From: Mesorhizobium zhangyense
Lineage (GTDB): Bacteria > Pseudomonadota > Alphaproteobacteria > Rhizobiales > Rhizobiaceae
Assembly: GCF_011045115.1 (NCBI RefSeq)
Contig: NZ_JAAKZG010000013.1
Location: 62,001-126,000 of the forward strand
Direction: 5' to 3'
Length of the DNA stretch: 64,000 bases
A program made the translations under genes and the position numbers. The notes beneath the pieces are model-generated. The model did no database searches. It was not told the origin of the DNA and saw only the letters and a list, made by a program, of their open reading frames with translations. Positions within the stretch are counted from its first letter, which is position 1. Every line of letters begins with the position of its first letter. Below are positions 11,163 through 19,832 of this stretch, piece after piece.

Positions 11163-12239
11163 ATGACGAAACCCGTACTGGATCCGACATTGCAATCGCT
11201 CGACATGCGCTCGCGCGATATTTTCCGACGCATCGTCGATTCCTACCTTTTGGACGGCGAGCCCGTCGGTTCACGCAGCCTGTCGCGCATGCTGCCGTCG
11301 TCGCTGTCGCCGGCCACCGTGCGCAATGTGATGAGCGACCTGGAGCATCTCGGCCTCGTCTATGCGCCGCATATCTCGGCCGGCCGCCTGCCGACGCAGA
11401 AGGGCCTGCGTTTTTTCGTCGATGCCTTCATGGAACTCGGCGACCTCTCGGACGAAGAGCGCCGGGTCATCGATGCGCAGGTCAAGGCGTCGGGCAGCGG
11501 CGCCACGCTGGAACAGATGCTGACGGAAGCCAGCCAGATGCTGTCGGGCATGTCGCGGGGCGCGGGCCTGGTGCTGGCGACCAAGAACGAGGTGCCGCTG
11601 AAGCATATCGAGTTCATCCAGCTCGAGCCGCAGCGCGCGCTGGCGGTGATGGTCTCGCAGAACGGCGATGTCGAGAACCGGGTCGTGGAACTGCCGCCCG
11701 GCGTCACCACCTCGCAGTTGCATGAGGCGTCGAACTATCTCAATGCCCATATCGGCGGGCGCACGCTGGCCGAAGCGAAAACCGAGATCGCGCGGCTGAA
11801 AGAAGAAACCAAGGCGGCACTCGACACGCTGTCGCAGGACCTTGTCGAAAAGGGCCTCGCCGTGTGGGGAGGCGGGGGCGTCGAGAGTGGCTTGCCGTCA
11901 CGGCTCATCGTGCGCGGCCGCGCCAATCTGCTCGAGAATGTGACGGCGCAGGCCGATATCGAACTGCTGCGCCATCTCTTCGAGGATCTCGAGACCAAGG
12001 AGGGCATGGTCCAGCTTCTCGACCTTGCCGAAGCCGGCTCCGGCGTGCGGATATTCATCGGCTCGGAAAACAAGCTGTTTTCGCTCTCCGGTTCCTCGCT
12101 GGTCGTGGCACCCTATCGCGACAAGGACGCCCGCGTTGTCGGCGCGCTCGGCGTCATCGGCCCGACGCGGCTGAATTACGCCCGCATCGTGCCGATGGTG
12201 GATTACACCGCGCAGCTCATTTCACGCATGCTGCGTTGA
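11163..12239 (+). CDS. hrcA: Heat-inducible transcription repressor HrcA
   Basis: Repressor of 358 residues that binds CIRCE operators upstream of groESL and other chaperone genes and is kept active by GroEL. The N-terminal winged-helix domain has [20 protein letters not shown], then [17 protein letters not shown] and [16 protein letters not shown]; the C-terminal GAF-like domain ends [18 protein letters not shown] lies ahead of ATG at 11163. No CIRCE (TTAGCACTC-N9-GAGTGCTAA) was seen upstream, so no autoregulation through that site. The grpE gene that often follows hrcA is absent; a DUF2189 gene comes next. Confidence 0.95.
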   Translation: MTKPVLDPTLQSLDMRSRDIFRRIVDSYLLDGEPVGSRSLSRMLPSSLSPATVRNVMSDLEHLGLVYAPHISAGRLPTQKGLRFFVDAFMELGDLSDEERRVIDAQVKASGSGATLEQMLTEASQMLSGMSRGAGLVLATKNEVPLKHIEFIQLEPQRALAVMVSQNGDVENRVVELPPGVTTSQLHEASNYLNAHIGGRTLAEAKTEIARLKEETKAALDTLSQDLVEKGLAVWGGGGVESGLPSRLIVRGRANLLENVTAQADIELLRHLFEDLETKEGMVQLLDLAEAGSGVRIFIGSENKLFSLSGSSLVVAPYRDKDARVVGALGVIGPTRLNYARIVPMVDYTAQLISRMLR

Positions 12240-12414
12240 GGCTGCTAGCGCACCCCGGATTTGCAAAAGCTCTCTGACAATCGCTTTCACCCTTGTGATG
12301 CGACAAAATGGCTCAGGCTGTGTATAGTCCGGTCACTGCAGGTCGCGGCTCGTCGAGCGGCATGTTTCGACGGCTCCCTAACCACCGCGACTTTCAAGCA
12401 GCGGAGGTATGAGA

Positions 12415-13278
12415 ATGGCACAATTTCATGTCATGGCAGGCGCCGGCGAGACCTATAATCATGTCGCCGTGCGCAAGATCAGTTTTTCCGACGTAACCAC
12501 GTCGCTCAGACAGGGCGCCGAGGATTTTTGGGAAAAACCGTCCCACTACGTGTTTCTATGTGTAATTTATCCGATCGTCGGCGTCGTGCTGGCGACCTGG
12601 ACTTCCGGCAACAATGCCTTGCCGTTGCTGTTTCCGCTGATGTCCGGCTTTGCCCTGCTTGGGCCGATTGCCGCGATTGGACTCTATGAGATAAGCCGCC
12701 GCCGCGAACTCGGCATGGACACGTCATGGGTTCATGCCTTCGACGTTCGCCATTCGTCGGCGCTGCCGTCGATCGTCGCCGTCGGCATATGGCTGTTTGC
12801 GCTGTTCATTGCCTGGCTGCTCGTGGCCCAGGCGATCTATGCAATGACCTTCGGTTCCGAGCCGCCGACGTCGATCGGGCAGTTCGCAACCGACGTATTG
12901 ACGACAGATCGCGGCTGGTCGCTGATCCTGTGGGGCAATCTGGTCGGGCTGGCATTCGCCATCGTTGCGCTCGCCACCACGGTCATTGCCTTCCCGCTGC
13001 TGCTCGACCGTGACGTCGGCGTGATTGCGGCGATGGAAGCCTCGGCCCGCGCGCTCATCGTCAACCCGCTGCCGATGCTGTTCTGGGGGCTTCTCGTGGC
13101 CGTCGGACTGGTCATCGGCTCGCTGCCGCTGTTTGCCGGACTTGCCGTTGTCATGCCGATATTCGGTCACGCGACCTGGCATCTCTACCGCAAGGTGGTG
13201 GAGCCGAGCGTGACTGCGAGCTCGAAAGCCGCCGAAAAGCGTCGGCGTTCGACCAAGCCAGTCGCAAAGCGAGCGTAG
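12415..13278 (+). CDS. DUF2189 family integral membrane protein
   Basis: Polytopic membrane protein of 287 residues with about six hydrophobic segments, matching the DUF2189 layout: DVTTSLRQGAEDFWEKPSHY ahead of the first segment and FPLMSGFALLGPIAAIGLYE after it. The function is unknown; the family is common in proteobacteria, often near respiratory genes. Two start codons lie 6 nt apart; GGAGGT directly abuts ATG 12409 and is 6 nt from ATG 12415, so the latter is chosen. The C-terminus is a short basic tail. It stands alone after hrcA, with a 175-nt gap holding no recognised element. Confidence 0.82.
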   Translation: MAQFHVMAGAGETYNHVAVRKISFSDVTTSLRQGAEDFWEKPSHYVFLCVIYPIVGVVLATWTSGNNALPLLFPLMSGFALLGPIAAIGLYEISRRRELGMDTSWVHAFDVRHSSALPSIVAVGIWLFALFIAWLLVAQAIYAMTFGSEPPTSIGQFATDVLTTDRGWSLILWGNLVGLAFAIVALATTVIAFPLLLDRDVGVIAAMEASARALIVNPLPMLFWGLLVAVGLVIGSLPLFAGLAVVMPIFGHATWHLYRKVVEPSVTASSKAAEKRRRSTKPVAKRA

Positions 13279-13329
13279 TACCTGCGCGCCATCGGGTGTA
13301 GGCTGTGGCATCGATCACAGGAGGCACGG

Positions 13330-13527
13330 ATGGCACTGGAACAACTCAAGGCGCAGATAAGCCTCCTGCTCGAGCAGATGATCGAACAGCCCGAAGACGC
13401 TCATGAAGTGCATGAGCGTCTTCGCGAAAAGCTGAACGAATTGCGCGCCATGGGCATGCCGCTGCCCGATGATCTCGTCGAGCTTGAGCGGAAGCTGGAC
13501 GCCGGCTTCTACGAAGAGGGCAGTTGA
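13330..13527 (+). CDS. Small conserved hypothetical protein (65 aa)
   Basis: Protein of 65 residues, predicted almost wholly alpha-helical and charged (LEQLKAQISLLLEQMIEQPE, then HEVHERLREKLNELRAMGM), possibly a short coiled coil. ATG at 13330 has AGGAGG at good spacing. There is no signal peptide or membrane segment. No function is recognised. It sits between the DUF2189 gene (same strand, 51 nt upstream) and the convergent YceI gene. Confidence 0.6.
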   Translation: MALEQLKAQISLLLEQMIEQPEDAHEVHERLREKLNELRAMGMPLPDDLVELERKLDAGFYEEGS

Positions 13528-13540
13528 CCTTTCGTGCCGG

Positions 13541-14137
13541 TCAACGCGTTCCCTGTAGCACCATGTCGAACTTGACGACGTTCGAATAGATCGGTGTGCC
13601 GACATCCATGCCATAGGGCGAGCGCAGGATTTTTCCCTGCACGCGGAAGGTTATCTTGCGCTTGGTGCGGTCGCTGACGCTGGCGTCGAACTGAGCCGGG
13701 CGCGTCTTACCGCGCGCCGTCAGGACGCCGTCTATGCGCGCGCTGCTGGCGCCCGTCTGCGTGATCCCGGTGGAACGGAACGAGATTTCGGGGAAATTCG
13801 CGACGTCGAACACCGCGTCGGAGCGCAGGAAGTTTTCCACGCGCGCCTCGCCGGTGCGCACGCTTGCCGGCAGCAGCGTGAAGCTGACATTCGATCGCCC
13901 GATATCCTTGCCGTCGATGCGGAATATGCCACGAAATTCCCCGAAATCACCGGCGATACCGCCGCCGCCGACCTGCGCCACGCTGAAGGCGATGCGTGAG
14001 GAAGGAGCGATGCTGTATTTGCCGGCAGCCTCCGCCAGCGGGTCGGCAAGGGCGGCATAGGGCAGGCCGGCCAATAGCGCGGCCAGACCGGCGCTCAGGA
14101 TTGCGTTGCGTGGCGATTTCCAGACATGCGTCGGCAT
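13541..14137 (-). CDS. YceI family periplasmic lipid-binding protein
   Basis: Secreted beta-barrel (lipocalin-like) protein of about 198 residues. A signal peptide (hydrophobic core LSAGLAALLAGLPYAALA) precedes the YceI domain, with IAFSVAQVGGGGIAGDFGEF and RSDAVFDVANFPEISFRSTG. Family members bind polyisoprenoids or other amphiphiles; some are linked to quinones. GGGAG is 1 nt from ATG 14143 and 7 nt from ATG 14137, favouring 14137. It follows the cytochrome b561 gene almost without gap, a widespread pairing that suggests a membrane redox role. Confidence 0.88.
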   Translation of the reverse strand: MPTHVWKSPRNAILSAGLAALLAGLPYAALADPLAEAAGKYSIAPSSRIAFSVAQVGGGGIAGDFGEFRGIFRIDGKDIGRSNVSFTLLPASVRTGEARVENFLRSDAVFDVANFPEISFRSTGITQTGASSARIDGVLTARGKTRPAQFDASVSDRTKRKITFRVQGKILRSPYGMDVGTPIYSNVVKFDMVLQGTR

Positions 14138-14139
14138 TG

Positions 14140-14742
14140 TCATCTCCCGGCGGCTTTCTGACCTTTGACGGTCCCGCGGTTTGGGCTTTCTGCGCCCGGT
14201 TGCAGCATGCGTTTGAGAATGCCGTCGCCGAGCCAGAAATGATGGCGAAGGGCAGCCAGCATGTGGCCGGCGGCGACGAGGGCCGTGCCATAGGCCAGCC
14301 ATTCATGAACGTCGCGCCAGAAATGCTCGGCAGCTTCCGATCTTGCCAGCGGCAAATGCGGAATGACGAACATGTTGAAGGCGAACGTCGGAACTCCAAG
14401 CGTTGATGTCGAAACCAGTGCCCAACCAGCAAGAGGCACGGCGAGCATCAGCACATAGAGCGATGCTTGCACGAGCTTCGCGGCCAGCCATTCGGTCCGG
14501 CTGAAATCCCTTGGCCGCGCGGGTCGCCTACTGGCGAGCGCCCAAAACAACCGCAGCGCCGCGAGTCCCAGGATCAGGAAACCGAAGGATTTGTGCCACT
14601 GGATCAGTGTGAATTGCAGCGCCAAGCTCGCCACCCATTGCGTCGCGAGGCCGAGCAGTATCTGGCCGACGAACAATGCCGCGATCGTCCAGTGGAACAG
14701 GATCGCGATCAGCCCGTAGGCATTGTCTCTGTTGCGAAGCAT
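14140..14742 (-). CDS. Cytochrome b561 family protein
   Basis: Four-helix membrane b-type cytochrome of 200 residues. Histidines that would bind two hemes are visible in helix 1 (AILFHWTIAA), helix 2 (LIQWHKSFG), and helix 4 (DVHEWLAYG with AAGHMLAALRHHF). Such proteins move electrons between quinones and periplasmic acceptors, including superoxide-quinone exchange in CybB. Its stop lies 3 nt before the preferred YceI start (or overlaps the alternative start as ATGA), so they are co-translated. The exact electron partner is unknown. Confidence 0.9.
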   Translation of the reverse strand: MLRNRDNAYGLIAILFHWTIAALFVGQILLGLATQWVASLALQFTLIQWHKSFGFLILGLAALRLFWALASRRPARPRDFSRTEWLAAKLVQASLYVLMLAVPLAGWALVSTSTLGVPTFAFNMFVIPHLPLARSEAAEHFWRDVHEWLAYGTALVAAGHMLAALRHHFWLGDGILKRMLQPGAESPNRGTVKGQKAAGR

Positions 14743-14902
14743 CGGCGTCTCGGCACGCGGCGGTTACGACAGACAACGTTGCGCGTCTGGATATCTTCCG
14801 CCCTGGCCGAATAAATTGATAGGCCGCTGCCGATTTCTGGCCTATTTGCAGCGCGTAACGTCCGTGCGATTATCCGCCTCTGAAATTTGTCGAGTTCGAT
14901 CC

Positions 14903-15517
14903 ATGACCCTTGCAGGCTTCGTTACCTATGCCGGCGCGCTGGCCATTGCCGCCGCGATCCCCGGACCCGGCGTCACCGCACTGGTGGCGCGTGCCCTCGG
15001 CTCGGGATTCAGCTCGTCGCTTGCCATGTCGCTCGGGCTGATCTGCGGCGATCTTACCTATCTCACCGCCGTCGTGCTGGGTCTGGCTCTGGTGGCGCAG
15101 ACCTTCGGCACCGTCTTCCTCGTCATCAAATGGCTCGGCGTCGCCTATCTCGCATATCTCGCCTGGACCTTCTGGACGAGCGGTATCACGCCGGAAAACA
15201 TCGAGGCGCGGAAGGGCAAGGGCGGGCTGTTCACCAGCTTCCTGGCTGGGCTGACGGTGACGCTCGGCAACCCCAAGACGATGATCTTCTATCTGGCGCT
15301 GACGCCGACATTGGTCGACCTGCGCACGATAACGGTCGCAGACTACGGCATTCTGGCGGTGGTGACCGTGCTGGTCCTGCTCGTCGTTCTGGTGCCCTAT
15401 CTGGCGCTGGCGGCGAAGGCGCGCTGGCTGTTGAAGACACCGCGTGCGCTAAGGACGCTGAACCGCACTGCCGCTGTTTTCATGGCGGGTGCCGCCGCAG
15501 CCATCGCCTCCCGCTGA
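14903..15517 (+). CDS. LysE family translocator (amino acid exporter)
   Basis: Inner-membrane exporter of 204 residues with about six transmembrane segments. The family hallmark PGPGVTALVARALGSGF (about residues 20-36) is followed by KWLGVAYLAYLAWTFW and GLTVTLGNPKTMIFYLALTP. Members export basic amino acids, homoserine or threonine; the substrate here is not predictable. The reading frame begins well upstream, but ATG at 14903 fits the family N-terminus (TLAGFVTYAGALAIAAAIPG). It stands between the cytochrome b561 gene (divergent) and cysK. Confidence 0.9.
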   Translation: MTLAGFVTYAGALAIAAAIPGPGVTALVARALGSGFSSSLAMSLGLICGDLTYLTAVVLGLALVAQTFGTVFLVIKWLGVAYLAYLAWTFWTSGITPENIEARKGKGGLFTSFLAGLTVTLGNPKTMIFYLALTPTLVDLRTITVADYGILAVVTVLVLLVVLVPYLALAAKARWLLKTPRALRTLNRTAAVFMAGAAAAIASR

Positions 15518-15595
15518 AGGCCTATTTCGCGCCAAATTGTTCTCCAATGCGGCGCATATAGAAAACGATTTTCTGGAGTTCCGGCATTTTAAGCA

Positions 15596-15624
15596 CGCCG
15601 CCCACTCGGTTTTTTCGGGCGGCG
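15596..15624 (+). promoter_or_regulatory. Hairpin in the cysK leader
   Basis: CGCCGCCC (15596-15603) pairs perfectly with GGGCGGCG (15617-15624) around a 13-nt loop containing TTTTTT. It ends 42 nt before the cysK start. The U tract is in the loop rather than after the stem, so it is not a classic terminator; it could be a leader control element or simply a structured spacer. Confidence 0.3.
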
Positions 15625-15666
15625 CGCCTATTGTTGCGTCCGAATTTCAATGTTGGAGCCATATCG

Positions 15667-16647
15667 ATGAACAAGCCCGTCACCAGCGCGCGCGCCCCCG
15701 GCCGCGGCCGTGTCTACAACTCGATCACCGAGACGATCGGCGACACACCGCTGGTGCGTCTTGACAAATTCGCCAAGGAAACCGGCATCGTCGCTAACCT
15801 CATCGCCAAGCTCGAATTCTTCAACCCGATCGCCAGCGTCAAGGACCGCATCGGCGTTGCCATGATCGAGGCGCTGGAAGCCGCCGGCAAGATCACGCCC
15901 GGCAAGACCACGCTGATCGAGCCGACCTCCGGCAATACCGGCATCGCGCTGGCCTTTGCTGCTGCTGCCAAGGGCTACAAGCTTATCCTGACCATGCCCG
16001 AAACCATGTCGCTGGAGCGCCGCAAGATGCTGGCGCTGCTCGGCGCCGAGCTGGTGCTGACCGAAGGGCCGAAAGGCATGAAGGGCGCCATCGCCAAAGC
16101 CGACGAACTGGCCGCGACCCTGCCTGACGCGATCATTCCGCAGCAGTTCGAAAACCCGGCCAATCCTGAAATCCACCGCCAGACGACCGCCGAGGAAATC
16201 TGGAACGACACCCATGGCGAGGTCGATATCCTCGTTTCCGGCATCGGCACCGGCGGCACCATCACCGGCGTTGGGCAGGTGCTGAAGAAGCGCAAGCCCG
16301 GCGTACAGGTCATCGCGGTCGAGCCGGAAGCCTCGCCGGTACTGTCGGGCGGCCAGCCCGGCCCGCATAAGATCCAGGGCATCGGCGCCGGCTTTGCGCC
16401 GAAAATCCTCGACACCACGGTTTATGACGAGATCGTGCAGGTCTCCAACGATGATTCCATCACCAATGCCCGCCTCGTCGCCCGCCTCGAAGGCGTGCCG
16501 GTCGGCATCTCGTCGGGTGCTGCCCTTCAGGCGGCAATAGTCGTCGGCTCGCGTCCGGAAAATGCCGGCAAGAATCTTGTCGTCATCATCCCGTCCTTCG
16601 CCGAGCGGTATCTGTCGACCATTCTCTTCGAAGGCCTCGGCGGCTGA
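15667..16647 (+). CDS. cysK: Cysteine synthase A (O-acetylserine sulfhydrylase)
   Basis: PLP enzyme of 326 residues making cysteine from O-acetylserine and sulfide. Landmarks: [20 protein letters not shown], the PLP lysine in [11 protein letters not shown] (about residues 53-63), the substrate loop [14 protein letters not shown], and the phosphate-binding [12 protein letters not shown]. Length and order fit CysK. ATG at 15667 is chosen from family alignment; the upstream part of the frame has no family match. The leader contains an 8-bp GC hairpin. No other sulfur genes are adjacent. Confidence 0.95.
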   Translation: MNKPVTSARAPGRGRVYNSITETIGDTPLVRLDKFAKETGIVANLIAKLEFFNPIASVKDRIGVAMIEALEAAGKITPGKTTLIEPTSGNTGIALAFAAAAKGYKLILTMPETMSLERRKMLALLGAELVLTEGPKGMKGAIAKADELAATLPDAIIPQQFENPANPEIHRQTTAEEIWNDTHGEVDILVSGIGTGGTITGVGQVLKKRKPGVQVIAVEPEASPVLSGGQPGPHKIQGIGAGFAPKILDTTVYDEIVQVSNDDSITNARLVARLEGVPVGISSGAALQAAIVVGSRPENAGKNLVVIIPSFAERYLSTILFEGLGG

Positions 16648-16899
16648 AAATTCAGGTGAGGCCGGCCTGCAAATGATGGTTGTCTGCGCTTCCGGTGCTC
16701 ATGGACAGAATGTCCACTCCGCTCCGGTTCTCGAAAATCATCATTTTCGGCTCGGCCTGATCTGAATTCCGAACCGTCGCGATTATCCTGACTGGACCGG
16801 CGAAAAAACTGCGTGGCGCAGGCGTCGGCCGGTTGAGAATCCGCCGGTTTGCCTGTCATATCCCTGCCGACCGGTGCTGTGCCGGTTGGCGGAGATACC

Positions 16900-17520
16900 A
16901 TGTACAAACTCTATACGCGTCCCGGCAGCGGCGGCTTCGTGGTCGAGGCAGCGCTCGAACTGGCGGCAGCACCATTCGAGCGGGTCAATGTCATCAAGTC
17001 CGCGCTGCCTGATCCCCATTTTCTGGAAATCAGCCCGCTCGGCCAGGTCCCCGTCCTGACATTGCCGGAGGGGCAGACGATGACGGAATCGGCGGCAATG
17101 TGCATCCTGCTGGCAGAGCGTCACGCCGACGCCGCGCTTGCGCCAGCGGCTGGCTCGCCCGCACGGGCTGACTTCCTGCGCTGGATGGCATTCCTGTCCT
17201 CGGTCCTGTATCCGGCGGTCCTGCGCTACTATTACGCTCCGCGCTACACGGCTGCTGCCGACGGCGCCGACGTCGTCAAGGAAGCGGCAATCGCCGAATT
17301 CGAGCGCGGTCTATCGATCATGGACGAGTGGCTCGAAGGACGCGACTGGCTGGCCGGCGACGATTTTTCCACGGCCGATGTCTACCTGCTGATGCTGGCG
17401 CACTGGCATCCTCAGTGGAGCGACACTCATATCGTCTGGCCGAATATCGAGCAGCTCTGCGCCGCGTTGCGGCAGCATCCGGTGATCCTGAAGCTGAACA
17501 TCACACACGAACTGTGGTGA
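16900..17520 (+). CDS. Glutathione S-transferase family protein
   Basis: Protein of 206 residues with an N-terminal thioredoxin-like domain (MYKLYTRPGSGGFVVEAALE; ISPLGQVPVLTLPEGQTMTE, the last containing the glutathione-contacting proline and the E-S pair) and a C-terminal helical domain (LSIMDEWLEGRDWLAGDDFS, then TADVYLL). The catalytic residue is probably the Ser or Tyr near the N-terminus. The substrate is unknown. ATG at 16900 has GGAG at 5-nt spacing. The 252-nt stretch upstream, after cysK, holds no gene I can support, only short palindromes such as CGAAAAT-CATC-ATTTTCG. Convergent with the sigma factor gene, 11 nt apart. Confidence 0.88.
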   Translation: MYKLYTRPGSGGFVVEAALELAAAPFERVNVIKSALPDPHFLEISPLGQVPVLTLPEGQTMTESAAMCILLAERHADAALAPAAGSPARADFLRWMAFLSSVLYPAVLRYYYAPRYTAAADGADVVKEAAIAEFERGLSIMDEWLEGRDWLAGDDFSTADVYLLMLAHWHPQWSDTHIVWPNIEQLCAALRQHPVILKLNITHELW

Positions 17521-17531
17521 GCGCCTTCGGT

Positions 17532-18806
17532 TCAGTTTCTGAGGCGGGCGCGTCGACTTTGCAGAAACTTGCGGATCGCCGGGTCCGTTTCCAGCCCGAT
17601 CGCCATGCCATAGGCCTCATGGGCTTCAAGCGGCTTCTGCGCTAAAGTCAGCAGTTCGGCGCGCGCGGCCCAGTAGGGTTGATAGGTCAGCAGCCGCTTG
17701 TCGTCGGCAAGCGTTCCCAGCAACGCCAGGCCGGCGCCCGTATCGCCCGCATGCGCCAGCGCGACCGCGTGGTTGATCGCCACGACCGGCGACTGCGTCA
17801 TGCGTGACAGCGCCTCGTAAAACCGGGCGATCGCCTGCCAGTCCGTTTCGCCGGTCAGGCGGCGCGCGACATGCGCCGATTGCACCGCCGCTTCCAGCTG
17901 GTAGCGCCCGATCTTGCCCATGACGCCGGCGCGGCGCAGAAGCCCCTCGGCCTCGTCGATCAGCCCGCTATCCCACACTTTCGTGTCCTGCTCGGCCAAA
18001 GGCACATAGTCGCCATTGCTATCGCGCCGCGCAGCACGCCGCGCTTCGGCAAACAGCATCAGCGCCAGCAGCCCCAGCGTCTCCGGTTCATCCGGCATCA
18101 GCGAAGCGGTCAGCCGGCCGAGCCAGATGCCTTCGGTCGCGAGGTTCCTGCGCCGGCTTTCCGCACCAGTCGGGTCGGCCCAGCCCTCGGCAAAGGCGGC
18201 ATAGATCGCCTCCAGCACTGCGTCCAGCCGCTCGTCGAGCGCGTCGCGCTCCGGGATGCGGAAGGGAATACCGGCCTCGCGAATGCGGTTCTTGGCGCGC
18301 ACCAGCCGCTGGCCCATCGTCGCCGGTGAGACGAGGAAGGCCGAGGCGATAACGGCGGCATCGAAGCCAAGGATCGTCTGCAGGATGAGCGGCGCGCGGA
18401 TGCTCGGCTCGATTGCCGGATGGGCGCAGGCAAACATCAGCCGCAGCCGCTCGTCGGGCAGGTCGTCTTCCATGGATGATGCCTCGATTTCCGCGGCGAT
18501 CAGTTGCAGATGCGCGGCACCCTCGGCACTGGTCCTGCGCCGGCGGATCGCATCTACGGTGCGCCGCTGCGCCACCGCCACAAGCCAGCCTTCCGGATTG
18601 GCCGGGACGCCGCTTACCGGCCATTGTTCGAGTGCTGCCGCGAAGGCATCGGCGAGCGCATCCTCGGCAGCCGCGACATCGCCGCTGCGCGAGGCGAGGA
18701 TGGCGACAAGCTTGCCGTAGCTGCGGCGCGCGGCTGCCTCTGCCGCCGCGCGTCCATCGCTTTCGGTTGCCGGCTGCTTCACTGCGCGACCGATGTCGCT
18801 TCCCAT
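17532..18806 (-). CDS. ECF42-type RNA polymerase sigma factor
   Basis: Extracytoplasmic-function sigma factor of 424 residues, far longer than the usual 180-200 because of a helical, TPR-like C-terminal extension of about 200 residues. Region 2 is seen as AAEDALADAFAAALEQWPVS, followed by GWLVAVAQRRTVDAIRRRR; region 4 as LILQTILGFDAAVIASAFLV and ATMGQRLVRAKNRIREAG. This architecture plus the adjacent DGPF protein is the hallmark of the ECF42 group, which has no classical anti-sigma factor. It overlaps the DGPF gene by 28 nt; an alternative GTG at 18782 would overlap its stop as GTGA. Target genes are unknown. Confidence 0.9.
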   Translation of the reverse strand: MGSDIGRAVKQPATESDGRAAAEAAARRSYGKLVAILASRSGDVAAAEDALADAFAAALEQWPVSGVPANPEGWLVAVAQRRTVDAIRRRRTSAEGAAHLQLIAAEIEASSMEDDLPDERLRLMFACAHPAIEPSIRAPLILQTILGFDAAVIASAFLVSPATMGQRLVRAKNRIREAGIPFRIPERDALDERLDAVLEAIYAAFAEGWADPTGAESRRRNLATEGIWLGRLTASLMPDEPETLGLLALMLFAEARRAARRDSNGDYVPLAEQDTKVWDSGLIDEAEGLLRRAGVMGKIGRYQLEAAVQSAHVARRLTGETDWQAIARFYEALSRMTQSPVVAINHAVALAHAGDTGAGLALLGTLADDKRLLTYQPYWAARAELLTLAQKPLEAHEAYGMAIGLETDPAIRKFLQSRRARLRN

Positions 18807-19141
18807 ATCAGCCGAACCTCGATGGTGCCGTGGTTCGCACCGGGACAGCGCGCGGCCCAGGCGATTGCGGAATCAAGGTCTTCTGCCTCGATGATGTAGT
18901 AACCGCCGATCTGCTCGCGTGTTTCGGCATAAGGGCCGTCGAGAACACTCGTCTTTCCGTCGGCAATGCGCACCTGCGTGGTTGTTGCGCTCGGCGTCAG
19001 GCGGTCTCCGGCGAGATAGATGCCGGCTTTCTTCAGCGCCTCGTTGTAGGCGCCATAGGCGGCGAGCATTTCATAGCCCTTGTCCGCCGGGCTCTTCGGC
19101 ATCTGGCTTTCGTCGAGGTGAATGAAAAGCATGTAGCGCAT
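18779..19141 (-). CDS. YCII-related DGPF-domain protein
   Basis: Protein of 120 residues with the YciI-like alpha-beta fold: MRYMLFIHLDESQMPKSP at the N-terminus and VLDGPYAETREQIGGYYIIE (about residues 65-85), the DGPF/DGPY signature. Proteins of this type are encoded beside ECF42 sigma factors and are thought to be part of that regulon or signalling unit; a direct role in control is not established. ATG at 19141 has AGAGGAA upstream and fits the family start; the frame extends further but without a site. First gene of the two-gene unit. Confidence 0.88.
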   Translation of the reverse strand: MRYMLFIHLDESQMPKSPADKGYEMLAAYGAYNEALKKAGIYLAGDRLTPSATTTQVRIADGKTSVLDGPYAETREQIGGYYIIEAEDLDSAIAWAARCPGANHGTIEVRLIWEATSVAQ

Positions 19142-19282
19142 GGTCGTTTCCTCTTGTTTCGGGGCCGCACCGTTGCGTGCCGAACCAATGTCGCGCGGCC
19201 TCGCCCGATTTCGACAGGCGCCCGAGAAATCTTTCGTCCTCGATACGATATTGCGCAAGGGGCCGGTTTCAGCAGGGCGGGA

Positions 19283-19741
19283 TCAGTCTTGATCCAGCTC
19301 GGGCACTTTGAGGATAACAGTGTTGTCCGGTCCGGCAGGCCGTCCGTCGTTGACACGGACATCCAGCCGAACCGGCAAGCCGGTATCCCGCTCGACGAGC
19401 TTTGAATGTTCTTCACCCGGCGCGAACAGATGCTGCTCGCCCCACTGCCTCAGCGCCACCATCACCGGGAAGAGGTCGCGTCCCATTGCGGTCAGGCGGT
19501 ATTCCTGATGCGCACCGCCATCCGCCGCCGGAACCGCCTCCAGAATTCCGCGCGCAATCAGCGTGCGCAGCCGTTCGGAAAGGATGTTCTTGGCAATGCC
19601 GAGGCCCTTCTGGAATTCGCCGAAGCGCGTCAGCCCGTCGAACGCGTCGCGCACGATCAGCAGCGACCACCAGTCGCCGATCACATCCAGTGATCTGGCG
19701 CTCGGGCAGTAATCTCCCTTCAGGCTTCTCCGCTTGACCAT
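19283..19741 (-). CDS. HxlR family transcriptional regulator
   Basis: Winged-helix regulator of 152 residues. The HxlR core is clear: YCPSARSLDVIGDWWSLLIV, then RFGEFQKGLGIAKNILSERL, and the wing. Members with a cysteine near the N-terminus (here Cys12) can act as redox or aldehyde/quinone sensors. The C-terminal 40 residues (VERDTGLPVRLDVRVNDGRP) form an extension shared with some HxlR proteins. It is divergent from the MFS pump gene with 91 nt between, containing AT-rich GGTTT/AAACC repeats, so it most likely controls itself and the pump. Confidence 0.9.
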   Translation of the reverse strand: MVKRRSLKGDYCPSARSLDVIGDWWSLLIVRDAFDGLTRFGEFQKGLGIAKNILSERLRTLIARGILEAVPAADGGAHQEYRLTAMGRDLFPVMVALRQWGEQHLFAPGEEHSKLVERDTGLPVRLDVRVNDGRPAGPDNTVILKVPELDQD

Positions 19742-19793
19742 GCCGTCTCCAATTTCGGTTGCATTATAAAACCTTCTTTGCTATCGATCAAAT

Positions 19794-19810
19794 GGTTTCA
19801 TAATAAAACC
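19794..19810. promoter_or_regulatory. Candidate HxlR operator
   Basis: GGTTTCATAATAAAACC is a near-perfect palindrome (arms GGTTT and AAACC) 22 nt before the MFS start. A further ATAAAACC copy lies at 19766-19773, in direct orientation to the right half. This is the arrangement expected for a regulator acting on both divergent promoters. Confidence 0.4.
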
Positions 19811-19832
19811 GATTCCATATTTGGAGCTTATA

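Noticed and set aside
16672-16765. 30-codon frame between cysK and the glutathione S-transferase gene
   Set aside because: No ribosome binding site beyond chance and too short to judge; the region is better described as non-coding with small palindromes.
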